Below, piece after piece: positions 1 to 11,344 of a stretch of DNA of 64,000 nt; position 1 is the first letter of the stretch, and each line of letters starts with the position of its first letter. Where the stretch lies: assembly GCA_037176705.1 (NCBI GenBank), contig CM073895.1, positions 3,391,051-3,455,050 on the forward strand, given 5' to 3'. The position numbers and the translations under genes were made by a program. The stretch comes from Molossus alvarezi (taxonomy: Eukaryota > Chordata > Mammalia > Chiroptera > Molossidae). The notes under the pieces were generated by a model. The model had not been told where the DNA came from. It did no database searches and was given only the letters and a program-made list of their open reading frames with translations.

Positions 1-360
1 TATCGCTGTCCCTCTCACCCCCAGAGAAGGCGGTGACGTCACAGTGTGGTCGGCGAGATGCTCATGGTCTCCTTCCCACCCGGGGCCTCACCCTGGCCCC
101 GGACACACACGACCTGTTGCAGGCTGGCTCTCGGAGGGGCTCGGGCTCCCCAAGGCCGACAGGCATGTCCACCCCAGGGCTCTGCTCAGAGTGCTGACTC
201 CAGACCACAGTACCCTCACATCCCACCTGTGGCCCCGCCCCCACCCAGCACTTTCCAAGTCAGAAACGAGATAATAAGGGGCAATGGGTACACGTGTCGA
301 CACGTCCTGGTCACTTGCTACATGGTAACAGGACAGGTCTAGACTCCTGATCGTTTTCCC
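1..360. other. Unique GC-rich noncoding DNA
   Basis: No gene, RNA or repeat could be recognised here. Open frames are short and overlap on both strands, as expected in GC-rich DNA where stops are rare. Confidence 0.5.
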
Positions 361-653
361 TGCAATGGACTGAATGTGTCCCCCAAATTCATATGTAGAA
401 ACCTGACCCCCAGTGATGGTTTGGAGGTGGGGCCTTTGGGAGGCGAGTAGGTCATGAGGGTGACGCCCTCAAGATGCGGTCAGTGCCCTGAAGAGAGGGA
501 CCCTTGTTCCCTCCGCAGCAAGAATGGGGTCCTCGCCAGACATGGAATGTCCTGGGCCCCGGCCTTGGACTTCAGCCTCCAGAGCTGTGAGCAACCATGT
601 CCGAGGTGAGTAAATCAGCCCGGCTGTGGCGCCCTGTTACATGGGGGAGTGGA
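361..653 (+). mobile_element. MLT1-like solo LTR (ERVL-MaLR)
   Basis: The stretch begins with the MaLR-type start (TGCAATGGACTGAATGTGTC), followed by CAAATTCATATG, then the GGAGGTGGGGCCTTTGGGAG block and GGTCATGAGGGTG, all in consensus order. It ends near GACTTCAGCCTCCAGAGCTG and a decayed terminal part. No internal retroviral sequence is attached, so it is a solo LTR remnant. The subfamily is not certain. Confidence 0.75.
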
Positions 654-2900
654 CATAAACACCCCCCACCCCCTCCCACGGGTCTCAAACAAGATGGACT
701 CCAGACACGGGGGCGCTGAGTGAGGGCTTCGGGGGTGGGGGGCCTTGGAGAGACCCCAAGACATGTCAGGGGTGGCCTTTCCTACAGGTGGGTCCAGTGG
801 TCACCCAGGTGCACCAGAGGTTGGCACAGAGTCTGTGGTGGGTTCTCCCGAGGGGACACAAAACCAAGCTCCTTTGCTCTAGAACGCCAGCCTCCTGCTA
901 AACCGAGGGGCTGGTGAGTGATATCAGGCTGACTCGGACCTGGACACGCCGCGGGAGCGGGGCGGCCACCGGAGAGGCCGGGCGGAGCCGGCCCCCTGGA
1001 GGACGGCCTGTGGGTGGCGGTCCTATAGCTGAGGCCCTGGGCCATGAGCCTGCACCCCAGGGACACCAGGGGCTCCCTGCAGTTGCTTCAGGTCTCCGAT
1101 CGGAAAGGAGACAAAGTCCGTCTCTGACGGAAAAGCCGAAACAAACCCCCCAACCCAGGCTCAGAAGGGCCCACAGAGCAGGGCAGGTGCGTCCTATGAC
1201 CCACGTCTCGGCAGATGGCGCTAGAACCAGACCGGCACACAGATCTAGGACACACAGGGACAGGAACAAACTCACCTGCTTCGCCGGCTGGTCTTCACCA
1301 CCGCACACTGAAAACACAGCTTGTCCCAACGTCCTTACTGAGACCCGCCCCCTCCTCATTCCGCCCCCTCCAATGCTCCGCGTCGTGGGCGGCATGGGGC
1401 ACAGACATTGACTTCTAACGACAGAGCCACTAGGGTGCGATGGAAACCCCAACAGAAACGTTCACTTTACGGTCAGCCCTTCATGTACCGGGACAGGCAG
1501 CGCTGGCCCACGTACTGGAAACTGTGGCACCGACCTTGAAAGTAAAGCGAGCTAAAAATAGATTGCCCTCAAGACCAGAGCAGAAACACTCTGCCCCCTG
1601 CTGCCCAGCTGCCATTCCTCCTGCAACTCTCGGCCCTGGTGGTTCCCGGCCAGACTGGGACACGGGCTGAGTCACCTCTAGACCGGGTGCCACGCTGTGT
1701 CTAAAACACGGTGCCCTGGGGGGGAGCAAAGTTTTCCTAATTACTCTCCTCCCCAACCCCATTACCCAAGGCGATGAGGGTGATTGCAGGAAACTCTTCA
1801 GGGTGAGCCTAAATGAATGGATTTACTTAAACTCCTAATGAACTTGAGACTCTCCACTCTGCCGGCTCCGGGCTGGAATCTCTAATTGCGGGGTTGGTTG
1901 GGAGCCGACAGTGGGTGGCAGGCCCTGGCGGCCCGACGCTGAGCACGGGGGACAGCTCATTTGTTATCCGGGTCTCCGGGAAGCAGTGACCAATTACTCC
2001 ATCTGCTCCTCACGTCTCTTCCCCAAACAGACAAATTAAGCCCTAGACTGAAGTCCCAGTCATCAGATCCTGCAAGGAGGAAGGTCGTTCCCTGCAGGGT
2101 CTGTCTCTAAATACAGAAGTCAGAAAGAGGGGCCTCAAGGTAGGAGCCGGAGGGGTGCCCCTGGGCTGATGGCCAGGAGGAAGGCCAGGTGCTCCCTTGG
2201 GAAGCCATGGCCACCGTGGGTGCCCTGGATGGCCACCAGCAAGGCCGGTGTCCTAGACGCCCAGTGCCCATGGAAACACGTGTCATTCATGCTCATGGTC
2301 TGCATGCAGACTGCGTGCCCCCCATTCCCTTGAGCATAGCACCCCATGTTTAGACACAAGAATGTTCAAGGTTGTCCAAGGCGCTCAGGTCTACAGCACA
2401 GTCTCTGGTCGTCCTGAGGTGGACTTCTGGCTTCCAGCCCATTTCCCAGAGGATCTGGGTCAGGACCGTTTGCTTCCCTGCCTCTCCTCAGAACCCTCTC
2501 TCCCGAGCCTGCCACTCCCTTCTGGTCCTGGGCATCACCACGGTCTCCCTTGTCCAAATGAGCATGCCCATCCCATTTACCAAGATGCCTCTGTCCGCAG
2601 GGCTGGGCACGCCCTGGGTGTCCGGTCAGCACTCACAGAAGGGACCTTGCTGGTTCCTTATGGAACACATCGCCAAGCGGCTTGGGAATGCTGATGTCTC
2701 TGGGCCTGGGCCGTCTGACCGTGGGAAGAAGTGAGGCAGGACGGGGACTGAATCCATCAGCCGCCCAGCGGGATCGCAACGGGATGCAGGTCCCGGTGCC
2801 GTCCGCCCCTTGCCCGGAAGGAGCCGCGTGGGCTGCCCTCTGGCCACGGCCATCGAGACTGAGAACACAGAGCCTTCAGCGCCGCACCTGCAGGCAGGGC
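654..2900. other. Unique noncoding DNA, mostly GC-rich
   Basis: No repeat or exon was recognised. An AT-richer island around 1790-2050 has several TAAT/ATTA cores (for example CTCCTAATGAACTTGAG and CCAATTACTCC) and could be a conserved noncoding element, but this is only a compositional impression. The longest frame, 898-1452 on the minus strand (184 codons), has a shadow on the other strand and no domain that I recognise. Confidence 0.4.
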
Positions 2901-2904
2901 TGTG

Positions 2905-3525
2905 ACCGAGTCATTCGGAAAAGCCTTCGTGGTGCTGATCGGCTGAGCGTTTTCCGAGAGTCCAGCTCATAGTATGCAGATGCGTCGATGTCCAACCACA
3001 CCTACCAGGATCATTTGAAAGTGAGATTCTCCCGAGAAATGTAATCATGGTTTGGGGAAGGGGTGGGGCCTTCGGTGTTGTCGAGACTCATATAAATCAA
3101 CGGGAGGTTTGCTGCCCGTTGTAGCGACGTTCTTCAGCGAACCCAGAGCTGGGCCAATAAGTATGCAAGGCGCGGTTCCGCCCACCTGGCTGAGTCATCC
3201 CGGGAGCAGGGACCACCGCCCGCAGAACTTTGATGAGCGCGCCTCCTGCTCCTAGGACTTGGAAATGAGCGATCTCGCCCGGTTCCGGGAGCCGGCGCGG
3301 GGGCTGGGCGCCTTCACGGTTGACGCGCGGAGAGTTCAGAATTGAAATCGTGCCTCCGGGGACTGTGAAAACCAAAGAAAACCATTGGACCCCAGAGGGA
3401 CTATTTCCCAGCGTAATGAGAATTTTAAGTGGCAGGTCTAAATCCTTTGAAAAGCCTTTCAGGAACGCGTGTGCAAATTATAGCTTCCGAAACGCTCGCA
3501 AAGACGCCCTTAAATCAGAGACAGG
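2905..3525. promoter_or_regulatory. Possible conserved noncoding block
   Basis: Mixed GC and AT composition with non-repetitive, motif-dense stretches, such as GCGTAATGAGAATTTTAAG near 3412 and TGCAAATTATAGCTTCC near 3471, plus a small CpG-rich segment near 3275-3330. There is no similarity to repeats I know. Calling it regulatory is inference from texture only. Confidence 0.22.
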
Positions 3526-3980
3526 AGCCCCGTCCTGCCCCCAGGCCTGGAGACCCTGTGTGGGGAGGACGGGCACCTGCAGCTCCGAGCTGCTGCGGAC
3601 CCGCGGAGGGCCTCCAGGTCCCCGAGACTGCGCTGAACCCAGAAGCCATCGATGTGTGTGAGAGGGGGTCAGGCAAAGGAAGGAGGTGATGCTGTCTGAG
3701 ATCTTACAAAGGGGCCAGAGGGGCCGGCCCAGGAGGGTTCCTTCCCAGTGCATCTTCTTCACCTGGTCACAGGCCAGCTGGACCGGGAGAGCGGTCCCAA
3801 TGTCACCAGAAAGCCTTCCTACTTCACCCATGTGAAGGGGCAGCGCTCACAAGTCACTGAGCCTGCAGGTGGCTCCCTCCATGTCCAGTGGGCGTCACCT
3901 CCTGGGTGACACAGACTCAGTCCTCAGTGTTACCACGAGATGATGAATCTGTGAGGCTGCGGTGAGGGAAGCAGAGCCCG
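3526..3980. other. Unique noncoding DNA
   Basis: Nothing recognised: no repeat consensus, no splice-flanked open frame with a known domain. Confidence 0.4.
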
Positions 3981-3984
3981 GGCC

Positions 3985-4145
3985 AGGGCGGGGGGCTGCC
4001 TGGCCGGCTTCCTGCCTCCGCCTGCTCCTGGCTGTGGACATGGGGTGCCTGTCCAAGCCTCCCCGATTTCACCTGTCAAGCAGGGAGCACAAGATCACCT
4101 CCCCCATGGGATCGCTGTGAGGCTCAGCAGAGACGGTTGTCCCTA
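3985..4145 (+). mobile_element. MIR SINE fragment
   Basis: The order of GATTTCACCTGTCAAG, then CACCTCCCCCATGGGATCG, then CTGTGAGGCTCAGCAGAGA follows the 3' half of MIR (the TTTCCTCATCTGTAAAATGG, ACCTACCTCATAGG and TTGTGAGGATTAA blocks). It is strongly diverged, as expected for this old family. Confidence 0.4.
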
Positions 4146-4149
4146 TCCC

Positions 4150-4560
4150 AGAGGTGATGGGACAAGAAGGCTTGAAGCTGCCACTCCCCCAGACGTGGTC
4201 CACTCCAGAACCCTCTCGTGGAGTGGGGGCGGGGTCGGGAGGAAAGTGCCTTTTGATTTAAGAAACACATTCTGGGAGAAACGCGGGAGGGTCCTGGGTC
4301 GGTAGGCAGGGGACGACTCACCGAAGGGCGGTCACAAGGGGATACTGTCGTTTCTCAGTCCTCGGGGCCTGGAGAGGAAAAGACAGAGCCAGGACCATGG
4401 TCGGCTCAATTCATGTTTAGGGATCTGGCCCAAGTCCAGACTGAGCAACACACACACGGCTCCTGGTAGCTGGCGCCTGCCCGCTGCCCTGGATTCTGTA
4501 CCCACTGCCCCTCAGCTCCATCCCTTCTGCCCCAGTGGTTACTGGTCCTCTCCATGTGGC
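4150..4560. other. Unique noncoding DNA
   Basis: No gene or repeat recognised between the MIR fragment and the next LTR. Confidence 0.4.
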
Positions 4561-4564
4561 AGGT

Positions 4565-4900
4565 GTGATGGGCAGAACGACAGCCCCCGAAGACCCTAGA
4601 ACTGTCAGTGTCACCTGGGTTGGAAAAACTGTCCTTGTGATGATCTTAAGCATCTGAGATGGAGACATTACCCTGGATTATGTGTCCTCATGAGCGGGGC
4701 GCAGAGGGGGTTTGACAGGCACAGAGGAGAAGGCCACGTGGCCACAGACGTGAGCCTGGAGGATGAGGCCACAGGAGAAGGATTGCTGGTGGCCACCCGG
4801 AGCTGGAAGTGGACCCTCTGGAGAGAGTGCGGCCCTGTGACAACCTGACTTTGGACATCTGGCCTCGAGAACAGTGAGCGAATACATGTCACTCAGGTGG
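4565..4900 (+). mobile_element. MLT1-like LTR remnant (ERVL-MaLR)
   Basis: Starts with GTGATGGGCAGAACGACAGC and continues with a GATCTTAAGCATCTGAGATG-type block, ATTACCCTGGATTATG, a GAGGAGAAGGCCACGTGGCC block and a terminal GGCCTCGAGAACAGTGAGC. These match the order of an MLT1-type LTR consensus. Another copy of a similar LTR type lies at 6410-6735. Subfamily not assigned. Confidence 0.65.
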
Positions 4901-5029
4901 TGGGAATTCGCAGTCACGGGAAATGCTCACACGTGGCTCGTCCCGCCTCCTGCCCTAGAGCAGGTTGCTCTCCTCTACCTGGAGCACACGTCCATGCTCC
5001 TGTCCCTTGTGATCCCTGCAAGTCCCTAA

Positions 5030-5175
5030 GGGCTCATGCTCTCTCATCGCCACCTCCTCCAGCAAGCCTTCTGGGACTGCACCTCCTGGCTCTCTGTACC
5101 CCTCCCACAGCTTGTGTTCCCCTCCACGGGCTCCCTGAGGACAGGGATCATCCTTGCCCAGGGCTGAGAGGTGCT
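5030..5175 (+). mobile_element. L2 LINE 3' end fragment
   Basis: The order of AGCAAGCCTTCTGGGACTGC, the TCTGTACCCCTCCCACAGC block and GGGCTCCCTGAGGACAGGGA follows the L2 3' UTR consensus (AGGAAGCCTTCCCTGAC and TGTGAGCTCCTTGAGGGCAG). It is old and noncoding. Confidence 0.55.
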
Positions 5176-6220
5176 ACCGGTCGGGGGTCACACAGGCTTC
5201 TGTGGGCTCCGGTGAGGTTAAGTCTCCTGCAGACGGCCCACAGCCAGGTTACTCCTCAATGACACTGTCACCTTGAAGACTGAGGATGGGAAATGCCACC
5301 AGGCCACAGATGAGGCCCACGGGAGCCCTGGGTCAGCAGCGAGAGGTCTCCAAGTGGAAGTCCAGTGTTCTGCAAAGTGGTTACTGCACAGTGGTTACTC
5401 GGTGGCAACCAGCGACCACCGAGACGTGACTGGGAGCTTTTCCTGTGCTGGGATAGAGTGAATGTTTCTCCAGCATGAAGGCTGCGGTGAGGAGCAAAGG
5501 CCCCTGGCAGAGTGGTCACTCAGCGGGCATTGAACTGGGACTTGGATGAGTCACTCTGCCTCAGGCGGGGGAGGTTGCTTGGGCGAGCCGGGTCTCACAT
5601 GTCCTGCCTCTCCATGAGGGCCTTGAACTTGGCAGTGGACACATTGGTCCCAGCTCTCCATAAGATGGCATTTACCGAGGCCGGGCGTTGACGGTGAACC
5701 GCGTGGGCCCCAGGGAACAGTACTATATTGTTGATGGATCTGGCCAGGTGCCACTTGGGTCCGAGTGTCCTTGCCGTGACCTCCACTTGGCAGCACCCAG
5801 ACAAGAGACGGCTGTGTGTCCAGAGACAGCGGGTGTGGCTTCCTCCAGCAGCAGAGAAAGTTCCTGCCTGTGCTCACTGCCACTCTGGTCCCGGGGTGGC
5901 TGCCCTTGCTGACCGGCGTGAGGCCCAGCCGGGGCGGATAGCCTGAGGAAGTGGGAGCATGTTCGGACACATGGAACATGGTCGCTGGGACCTCACTGTG
6001 TAGGGACTGTGGCTTGGCTGTCACTGGGGCTGGTCTTCTTGGCCCTGGCTGCATCCTTGGGGTTCTGAAGATCCCCGGTGATATTTTGAAGACACTGGTG
6101 GCCGATGAGACTCAAATTGAATAGAAAAAATTAGAGCTGGAATTAGAAATTCAGATTTAGGATGGAGTGGGGCCCTCTCTCTCTGAGCATGGCCTTGGCG
6201 AGGGGACATGGGACAGTGGG
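5176..6220. other. Unique noncoding DNA
   Basis: No repeat or gene recognised. The minus-strand frame at 5551-6054 (167 codons) has no recognisable domain and is likely chance in GC-rich DNA. Confidence 0.4.
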
Positions 6221-6224
6221 GTGT

Positions 6225-6365
6225 GCTGGCTCGGTCCCTGGTTCTGCAACTCCACTGTGTGGCCTTGGGAGAGGGGGTTTCTCTCTAGGACTCAGTTCCC
6301 CAACGGAAATGGGCAGGCATCCATAATAATGGCATCAGTGGGGGTTGTCGTAGGCCTGAAAATGC
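6225..6365 (+). mobile_element. MIR SINE fragment
   Basis: Contains a MIR-like order: CCCTGGTTCTGCAACTCCAC, TGTGTGGCCTTGGGAGAG, then a TCAGTTCCCCAACGGAAATG block matching the TCAGTTTCCTCATCTGTAAA region. Decayed and incomplete at the 3' end. Confidence 0.6.
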
Positions 6366-6409
6366 CCCCGCCAAGAGACCCATGGTAAATCCCGAATGCT
6401 TCTAAATTT

Positions 6410-6735
6410 GGTAGACACTTTGCAGGTGTCATTCAGTTTAGGATCTTGAGATGAGATCACCCTGGATCACCCCAGTGGACTCCCAGCCCAGTGATGAGAG
6501 CCCTTGGGAGTGGAGACAGACAGACAGACAGAGAAGGCAGGGAGTGGGGTGATGTGGCCACAGCCAAGGACCATGGGCGGCCACCAGACACCCGACCAGG
6601 AAGGCAGGGGCCCTTGCTATGAGCCGACAGAAGGGGCGCAGCCCGTCCACACTTTGCTTTTGGACTTCGGGCCTCGAGACCTGGGGATAAAAGACCAGGT
6701 TTGTGGTAAGTGGAAAAACAGCCACAGGAAACCAG
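6410..6735 (+). mobile_element. MLT1-like LTR remnant (ERVL-MaLR)
   Basis: Shows CACTTTGCAGGTGTCATTC, TTAGGATCTTGAGATGAGAT, the TGATGTGGCCACAGCCAAGG block and GACTTCGGGCCTCGAGACC, in the order of an MLT1-type LTR. The 5' end is missing. A (CAGA)n-like run at 6517-6532 lies inside it. Confidence 0.6.
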
Positions 6736-6739
6736 CACC

Positions 6740-7125
6740 AGAGTGACAAGGAATAAGTGAGTACGTGTGCAAAGTGCCCCGTGTCCGTCAGCATGGCATG
6801 GAGTCTGGAGAGATGGCTGCGTGGCCTCTGGCCTCACGTGGTTCTGTGGTTCCCTGTCGGCCTGGTAGAATGGCCTCACCTCCCACCCCCCCACCGCCCG
6901 AGACGTGCCTGTGTGAAGATTTTACTGCCAGTCAGTCATTTAATACGAAACATTTCCTCTCCGAAATTATTCACATAAAATAAAGTAGAGGGAAATCACC
7001 AATCCCCTTAGTTTGCTCGATAAATCAGTTGATGAATACGCCAACATATTCGAACGCCTACTTCATAGCTGACACGGTGCTCACTTAATCTGTGATTTAT
7101 CATTAGCCCTCCCCACAAGCCCCTT
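6740..7125. other. Unique DNA with AT-rich, possibly conserved, second half
   Basis: From about 6900 the sequence turns AT-rich and non-repetitive, with short motifs such as TCATTTAATACGAAACATT and TGTGATTTATCATTAGCC. It may be a conserved noncoding element; comparative data would be needed to decide. Confidence 0.3.
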
Positions 7126-7127
7126 CG

Positions 7128-7430
7128 TTAATCCGTCAGGTATTTATTGAGTGTCGACCATGGGCTGGCCATTATTCTAGGCTTTGGGGAAAGAACCATG
7201 CGCGACACATACAGGACCACAAAAACCCCTGCCCTCGCAGTTCGCTCTGTGCGGGGAGAGGCTATGGGGGCGCACGGGAGTCAAGCGTGTTAGCTGGGAA
7301 TTGACGCAGGAGATGGAGCACAGGGGGAGGTCTCAGGAGAGCATGGCCGCTGACCAAGGTGCTGACGGTTTGAGGAGCAAGGCCCATGGGTGCATCTGTG
7401 GAAGAAGCGAGTGAGGAAGGCCTGCAGGGA
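7128..7430 (+). mobile_element. L2 LINE 3' end
   Basis: GGTATTTATTGAGTGTCGAC, GGGCTGGCCATTATTCTAGG, CTTTGGGGAAAGAACCATGC and AACCCCTGCCCTCGCAG follow the L2 3' end closely (TATTTATTGAGCACCTACTA, GTGCCAGGCACTGTTCTAGG, CCCTGCCCTCATGGAG). The part after 7265 fits the more 3' L2 segment less clearly. Confidence 0.7.
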
Positions 7431-7577
7431 GGTGTGGAGAGTGAAAAGGTCAGTGTGTGGGGGGGTTCAGGCAGCAGGGGGGGGAGAAAGTGGGTGGGCC
7501 CCATGGATCCTTGTGAGTCCCTGGATTTTGTCTCTGAGCTTGTTGGGAACCAGCTGTAGGGTTTGGATAGGAAGGAA

Positions 7578-8095
7578 ACACAACTGTATTGAACATGTGT
7601 GCTGTGTTGAATGTATGAGTCGTGTTGATAAATGTGTGTGTCATGTTGATGAATGCATGTGCTGTGATGATTACATGTGCTGTGTTGAATGCATGTGTCG
7701 TGTTGATGAATGTGCGTGCTGTTGATGAATGTATGTGCTGTGATGATTACATGTGCTGTGTTGAACATGTGTGCTGTGTTGAATGCATGTGTCGTGTTGA
7801 TGAATGTGTGTGCTGTTGATGAATGCATGTGCTGTGATGATTACATGTGCTGTGTTGAACATGTGTGCTGTGTTGAATGCATGTGTCGTGTTGATGAATG
7901 CATGTGCTGTGATGATTACATGTGCTGTGTTGAACATGTGTGCTGTGTTGAATGCATGTGTCGTGTTGATGAATGTGTGTGCTGTTGATGAATGTGTGTG
8001 CTGTGATGATTACATGTGCTGTGTTGAACATGTGTGCTGTGCTGAATGCATGTGTCATGTTGATGAACGTGTGTGTGTGCTGACATACCGTGTGG
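7578..8095 (+). repeat. TG-rich tandem array with alternating 75/94-bp spacing
   Basis: Built from short variants of TGTTGATGAATGCATGTG and TGTGTTGAACATGTGTGC. The phrase GATGATTACATGTGCTG starts at 7666, 7742, 7836, 7911 and 8005, giving spacings of 76, 94, 75 and 94 bp. The array is therefore organised as a two-part higher-order unit of about 170 bp. It has no stop in some frames, producing long Cys/Val-rich or His/Thr-rich open frames that are artefacts of the repeat. Confidence 0.9.
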
Positions 8096-8099
8096 TGTG

Positions 8100-8690
8100 C
8101 TGAGGTCACTGTAGGCTCCCGAGTCGAGAGGGAAGCAGGGCAGGAGCAGGGACCTGGAAGGCCCCTGTGGGCAGCTGAACACCTGCCTGTCCAGCACCAG
8201 ACACAATGTGGTCGAGCATGAGACCCAGAGAACAGGGGTCCACGTGCTGGCAGCTAAACAAGAACATTCCTCGGGCACTTTTTCCTGGGACTTTTCTCAG
8301 CAAACTCGAGAAGTCTTTCCATGTTGTCTCAGTTCTGGTGAAGGAACCAAATGTTTCACCTGCCTCCCCCACCACCTGGGGCCAGCGTGTTCCTTTGTTT
8401 CCACGGTGCCGTCGCCTGCCCTAGGCCGTCCCAGACCCGAGACATGGAAAGAGCTTGCCAAACTCTAATTTCTCATTTGTTTCTGTTTACATGTGTTCAA
8501 AGCAGTAGTTGGCTCTGGACTTTCTGATTTCTATCTCTGAACAACACACCAGCCACACTGTCACACACACACACGCACACACGCGCACACACCCCCCTGA
8601 CTTCTCTGATGACTTGTTTACTTTTTGATGGGTTTCATCCCTGGAAGGGTTCCCATTACTCCCTTCAAGTTCACCCCTCAAGTCGCCAAC
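8100..8690. other. Unique noncoding DNA with a short CA tract
   Basis: No gene or dispersed repeat recognised. A short interrupted (CA)n lies at about 8563-8593. Confidence 0.4.
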
Positions 8691-9195
8691 TCTGAAGGAA
8701 AAGACAGAACCGTTACTCTTCCGATTTCATTCTGCATATTGCATTCTTATTGTTGACATTCTTGTTTGGGGGAAAATCATTGCTTTGGCTTTTTTTTTTT
8801 ACCCATCAGATGTTTTATAGGCCTTCTAATGGCATGTTTGGTGTGAAATTAATTATCAAAGATTCGCAGAGAGTTTTAAATTAGATTATCTCTGTTCTTC
8901 AAGGCAAGCAACTGGTTCTGTTTTTGTTACTAATAGACAGTTCTCATGGCTGTCTTTTTTTTTTTCCCTTTCCAATGAAATGATAAAACAAATCTTTAAC
9001 TTATTTTAATGTGCTAATTGGGGGTTATTGCAGCTCATTTTATTTACATTAAAATAAAAGGCACCAATTTATTTTCTTTGCAAACAACCGAAAGAGGATT
9101 TTAATTGCCTCCTATGCAAACATGGGTTTGTAAAGAGAAATGATATAGGAAACTAAGGGCCTGGGAAAAAAAACAAAAACATGGGCAATGGGCTA
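8690..9195. promoter_or_regulatory. AT-rich candidate conserved enhancer
   Basis: About 500 bp of non-repetitive AT-rich DNA between GC-rich flanks. It holds many homeodomain-type cores: GAAATTAATTATCAAAG (near 8847), TTTAAATTAGATTATC, GTGCTAATTGGGG and TTTTAATTGCC, plus TATGCAAAC near 9113, close to a POU octamer. No transposon consensus fits. Such texture is typical of deeply conserved developmental enhancers in gene deserts; function is inferred, not shown. Confidence 0.35.
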
Positions 9196-9199
9196 TATG

Positions 9200-10440
9200 G
9201 AATCATGGTTTTCAAAACAGATTCCTCCTGCCTGAACGGGCTTCCCTTTCGGATGGCTGCCTCAGGTGCCCGGCGTTACCTGCTTTGCCAGAAACACATG
9301 CGGGGGTGGTAGAGGTACCCAGTGAAAGAAACAATGGCAACAGTGTGTACATCGTCCTACCCAACGTTTGAAGGTAGACAAACGAACAGTACTGAGGCCA
9401 TTCTTTCGGGTCCCCCACCTGTAGGCAGCGAAGTGAGCCCAGCGCCTCCTGCTGCCTGGTGGGGGTCCCCTGGTAGTACCCCTGGTTCTCTGACAAATGT
9501 ATCTCCATCAATCTCCCTGCCGGTCCTCCAAGTCTCAAAACAGTCTCCCAGGGTTTTAAAGGTGCCACGGCCAATTAGCGTAGGCGATGACAGGGATAAA
9601 GACCCATCGTGGGGAAATCATGACCCGGGAATGCTTTCGGTTAATGGTTCGAGTCCAGCGAGCTCCTAGAATTCTGCGTGTGCCTTTCGACTTTGGTTCT
9701 CTGCTCTCTGTGCCTGGAGAGAGGCGCTTCGCAGCGGCAGCCCGCTCTGCGGAGGGCTCGCACCCCGTGCCGGTGACCGGGCGAGTCACCGCGACTCATC
9801 CACTCCTGTGATTCACAGCAGCTGATGGCTCCGGCCTTCTCATGGGACAATTACTGGTCTTTGATGTCATCAGAGAAAACCTTGCTAGGAGGGAGCTAGA
9901 CAGGCCTGGGAGACCCAGGCAGCGCGGAGGGCGGTGGAGACGGTGCCGGGAGGGAGAGGGGTGGAGCGCGGCTGGAATACAACAGACAGCCGGGGGTGGG
10001 TGTCAACAGGCAGGGCGAGGGTCACCGAAGAGAAAACTACCCGGAGGAATCGATGGGCACCGAGCGATGGGAGCGTCTGTTTCCTGGCTCAGCAAGACTC
10101 CTCCTAAAACCGAAGTTGGGTCATGCAAGGTCCTTGTCAATGTTGGAGTCACTTAGAAGCTTCTGGGGAAAAAGAAAGTCCTTGGCCAACGTTTTGGCGT
10201 CTCGGCTGGGCTCCGTGAACAGGAGCCAATGCCGGTTCCAGCCACACTCCGGGCCACGAGCTGATCCCCTGGCTTCGCCCTCTGTCGGAGCAGAGAATAT
10301 TCTAGCAACAACCAGGCTTGGGCCCCAGATTCTCTTCCTGCTTCCTCCCAGGAGCCTGGAGTCTCCTGCCAGTGGGATGTGGGAAGGGCGGAGCCCCCCA
10401 GAAACTCTGCTCCAGGACGACCTCGCGGGGAGGGGGGTGC
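9200..10440. other. Unique noncoding DNA
   Basis: No gene or repeat recognised. GC content rises again. A short segment near 9560-9620 (GGCCAATTAGCGTAGGCGAT) is AT/GC mixed and could be conserved. Confidence 0.4.
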
Positions 10441-10449
10441 CCGGAGGAC

Positions 10450-10560
10450 GGGCTGGGCTGGGATTCAGAGGTCCGGGTTTGAGTCCTTGATCCTAAGGGT
10501 AGCCACAGTCTCCCCGTCCCAGATGTGGGAGGTGTAATCACAGCCATTCCGAGAGTGACT
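10450..10560 (+). mobile_element. MIR-like fragment
   Basis: GGGATTCAGAGGTCCGGGTT and TTGAGTCCTTGATC, followed by GCCACAGTCTCCCCGTCCC, resemble the MIR block with CCTGGGTTCGAATCC. Only about 100 bp can be followed. Confidence 0.3.
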
Positions 10561-11185
10561 GTGATATCGAACCCCCAGCCTCTGTCCGGCTATCTTTCAT
10601 TCTCCTCTCCTCTTTGGGGAGGCTGTAGGCCGGTCCCCACAGCTGAGACCCTGGGCACCCCCCACTCAGGGCCTTGTGTGCCCAGCTCACCTCGCAGGGC
10701 ACCCCGACACAAAGCCCGCAGTGTGTGGATCTGGGGCCCCGGGGGAGAGGCAGGCGGACATGGGAGAGGAAGTAGCAGGGTGGGGTGAACCGGGTCAGGA
10801 CAATCGACCATAAAAGCAGCTTATTATGCCCTGAAAGACCCAGCGGCCAGAGGCGGGCGGCGGGCACAGTGGTGCCTCTGAGGCCCAATACCCACCCAGG
10901 GGCTGGTGTTCATCTGTGCGCCCCAGGATGCTCTCCTCACACTCATTTTTAGGGTGCTCAGGAACAAGGGGCTGGTGGAATTCTGACCTTGCTTGTAGAG
11001 TTTCTGTTGTCCCCGTGGGGGGGTAAATAATATGCTACCTTGCCCAGCTGGCCATGTCTGCTTACATCCAGCCCCACCCCCCGACACACTGATCCCTGAG
11101 TCCCCCACAGAGTCCAAGCTTCTGCCCGAGGGTCCTTTACCACCCCAGACGCAGCAGGTCTGTGGTACCAAACACCCAGGTAATG
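10561..11185. other. Unique noncoding DNA
   Basis: Nothing recognised. Confidence 0.4.
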
Positions 11186-11190
11186 GGCCC

Positions 11191-11340
11191 TTTTTTTTAT
11201 TTTTTTCTTTACTGATTCTAGAGAGAAGAAGGGAAAGAGAGGTCGGTTGCCTCCCACATGCACCCCGATTGAGGATTGAACCCACAACCTTTTGGTGTAC
11301 GGGGCGATGCTCCAGCCCACTGAGCCACCCCGGCCAGGGA
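11191..11340 (-). mobile_element. Ves tRNA-derived SINE, internally deleted
   Basis: On the minus strand it starts with the tRNA head (CCCTGGCCGGGGTGGCTCAG reading from 11340), has the B-box region GGTTCAATCC, and ends in a T-run at 11191-11206 on the plus strand, the complement of the A tail. The middle region is shorter than in full copies. It diverges from the bat Ves consensus at several sites. Confidence 0.85.
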
Positions 11341-11344
11341 AAGG

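Noticed and set aside
898..1452. 184-codon minus-strand frame
   Set aside because: A 165-codon frame overlaps on the other strand; GC-rich DNA makes chance frames of this size likely, and no family is recognised.
7262..8278. Cys/Val/Met-rich (plus) and His/Thr-rich (minus) small proteins
   Set aside because: Translation of the TG-rich tandem array; looks metal-binding by accident of composition.
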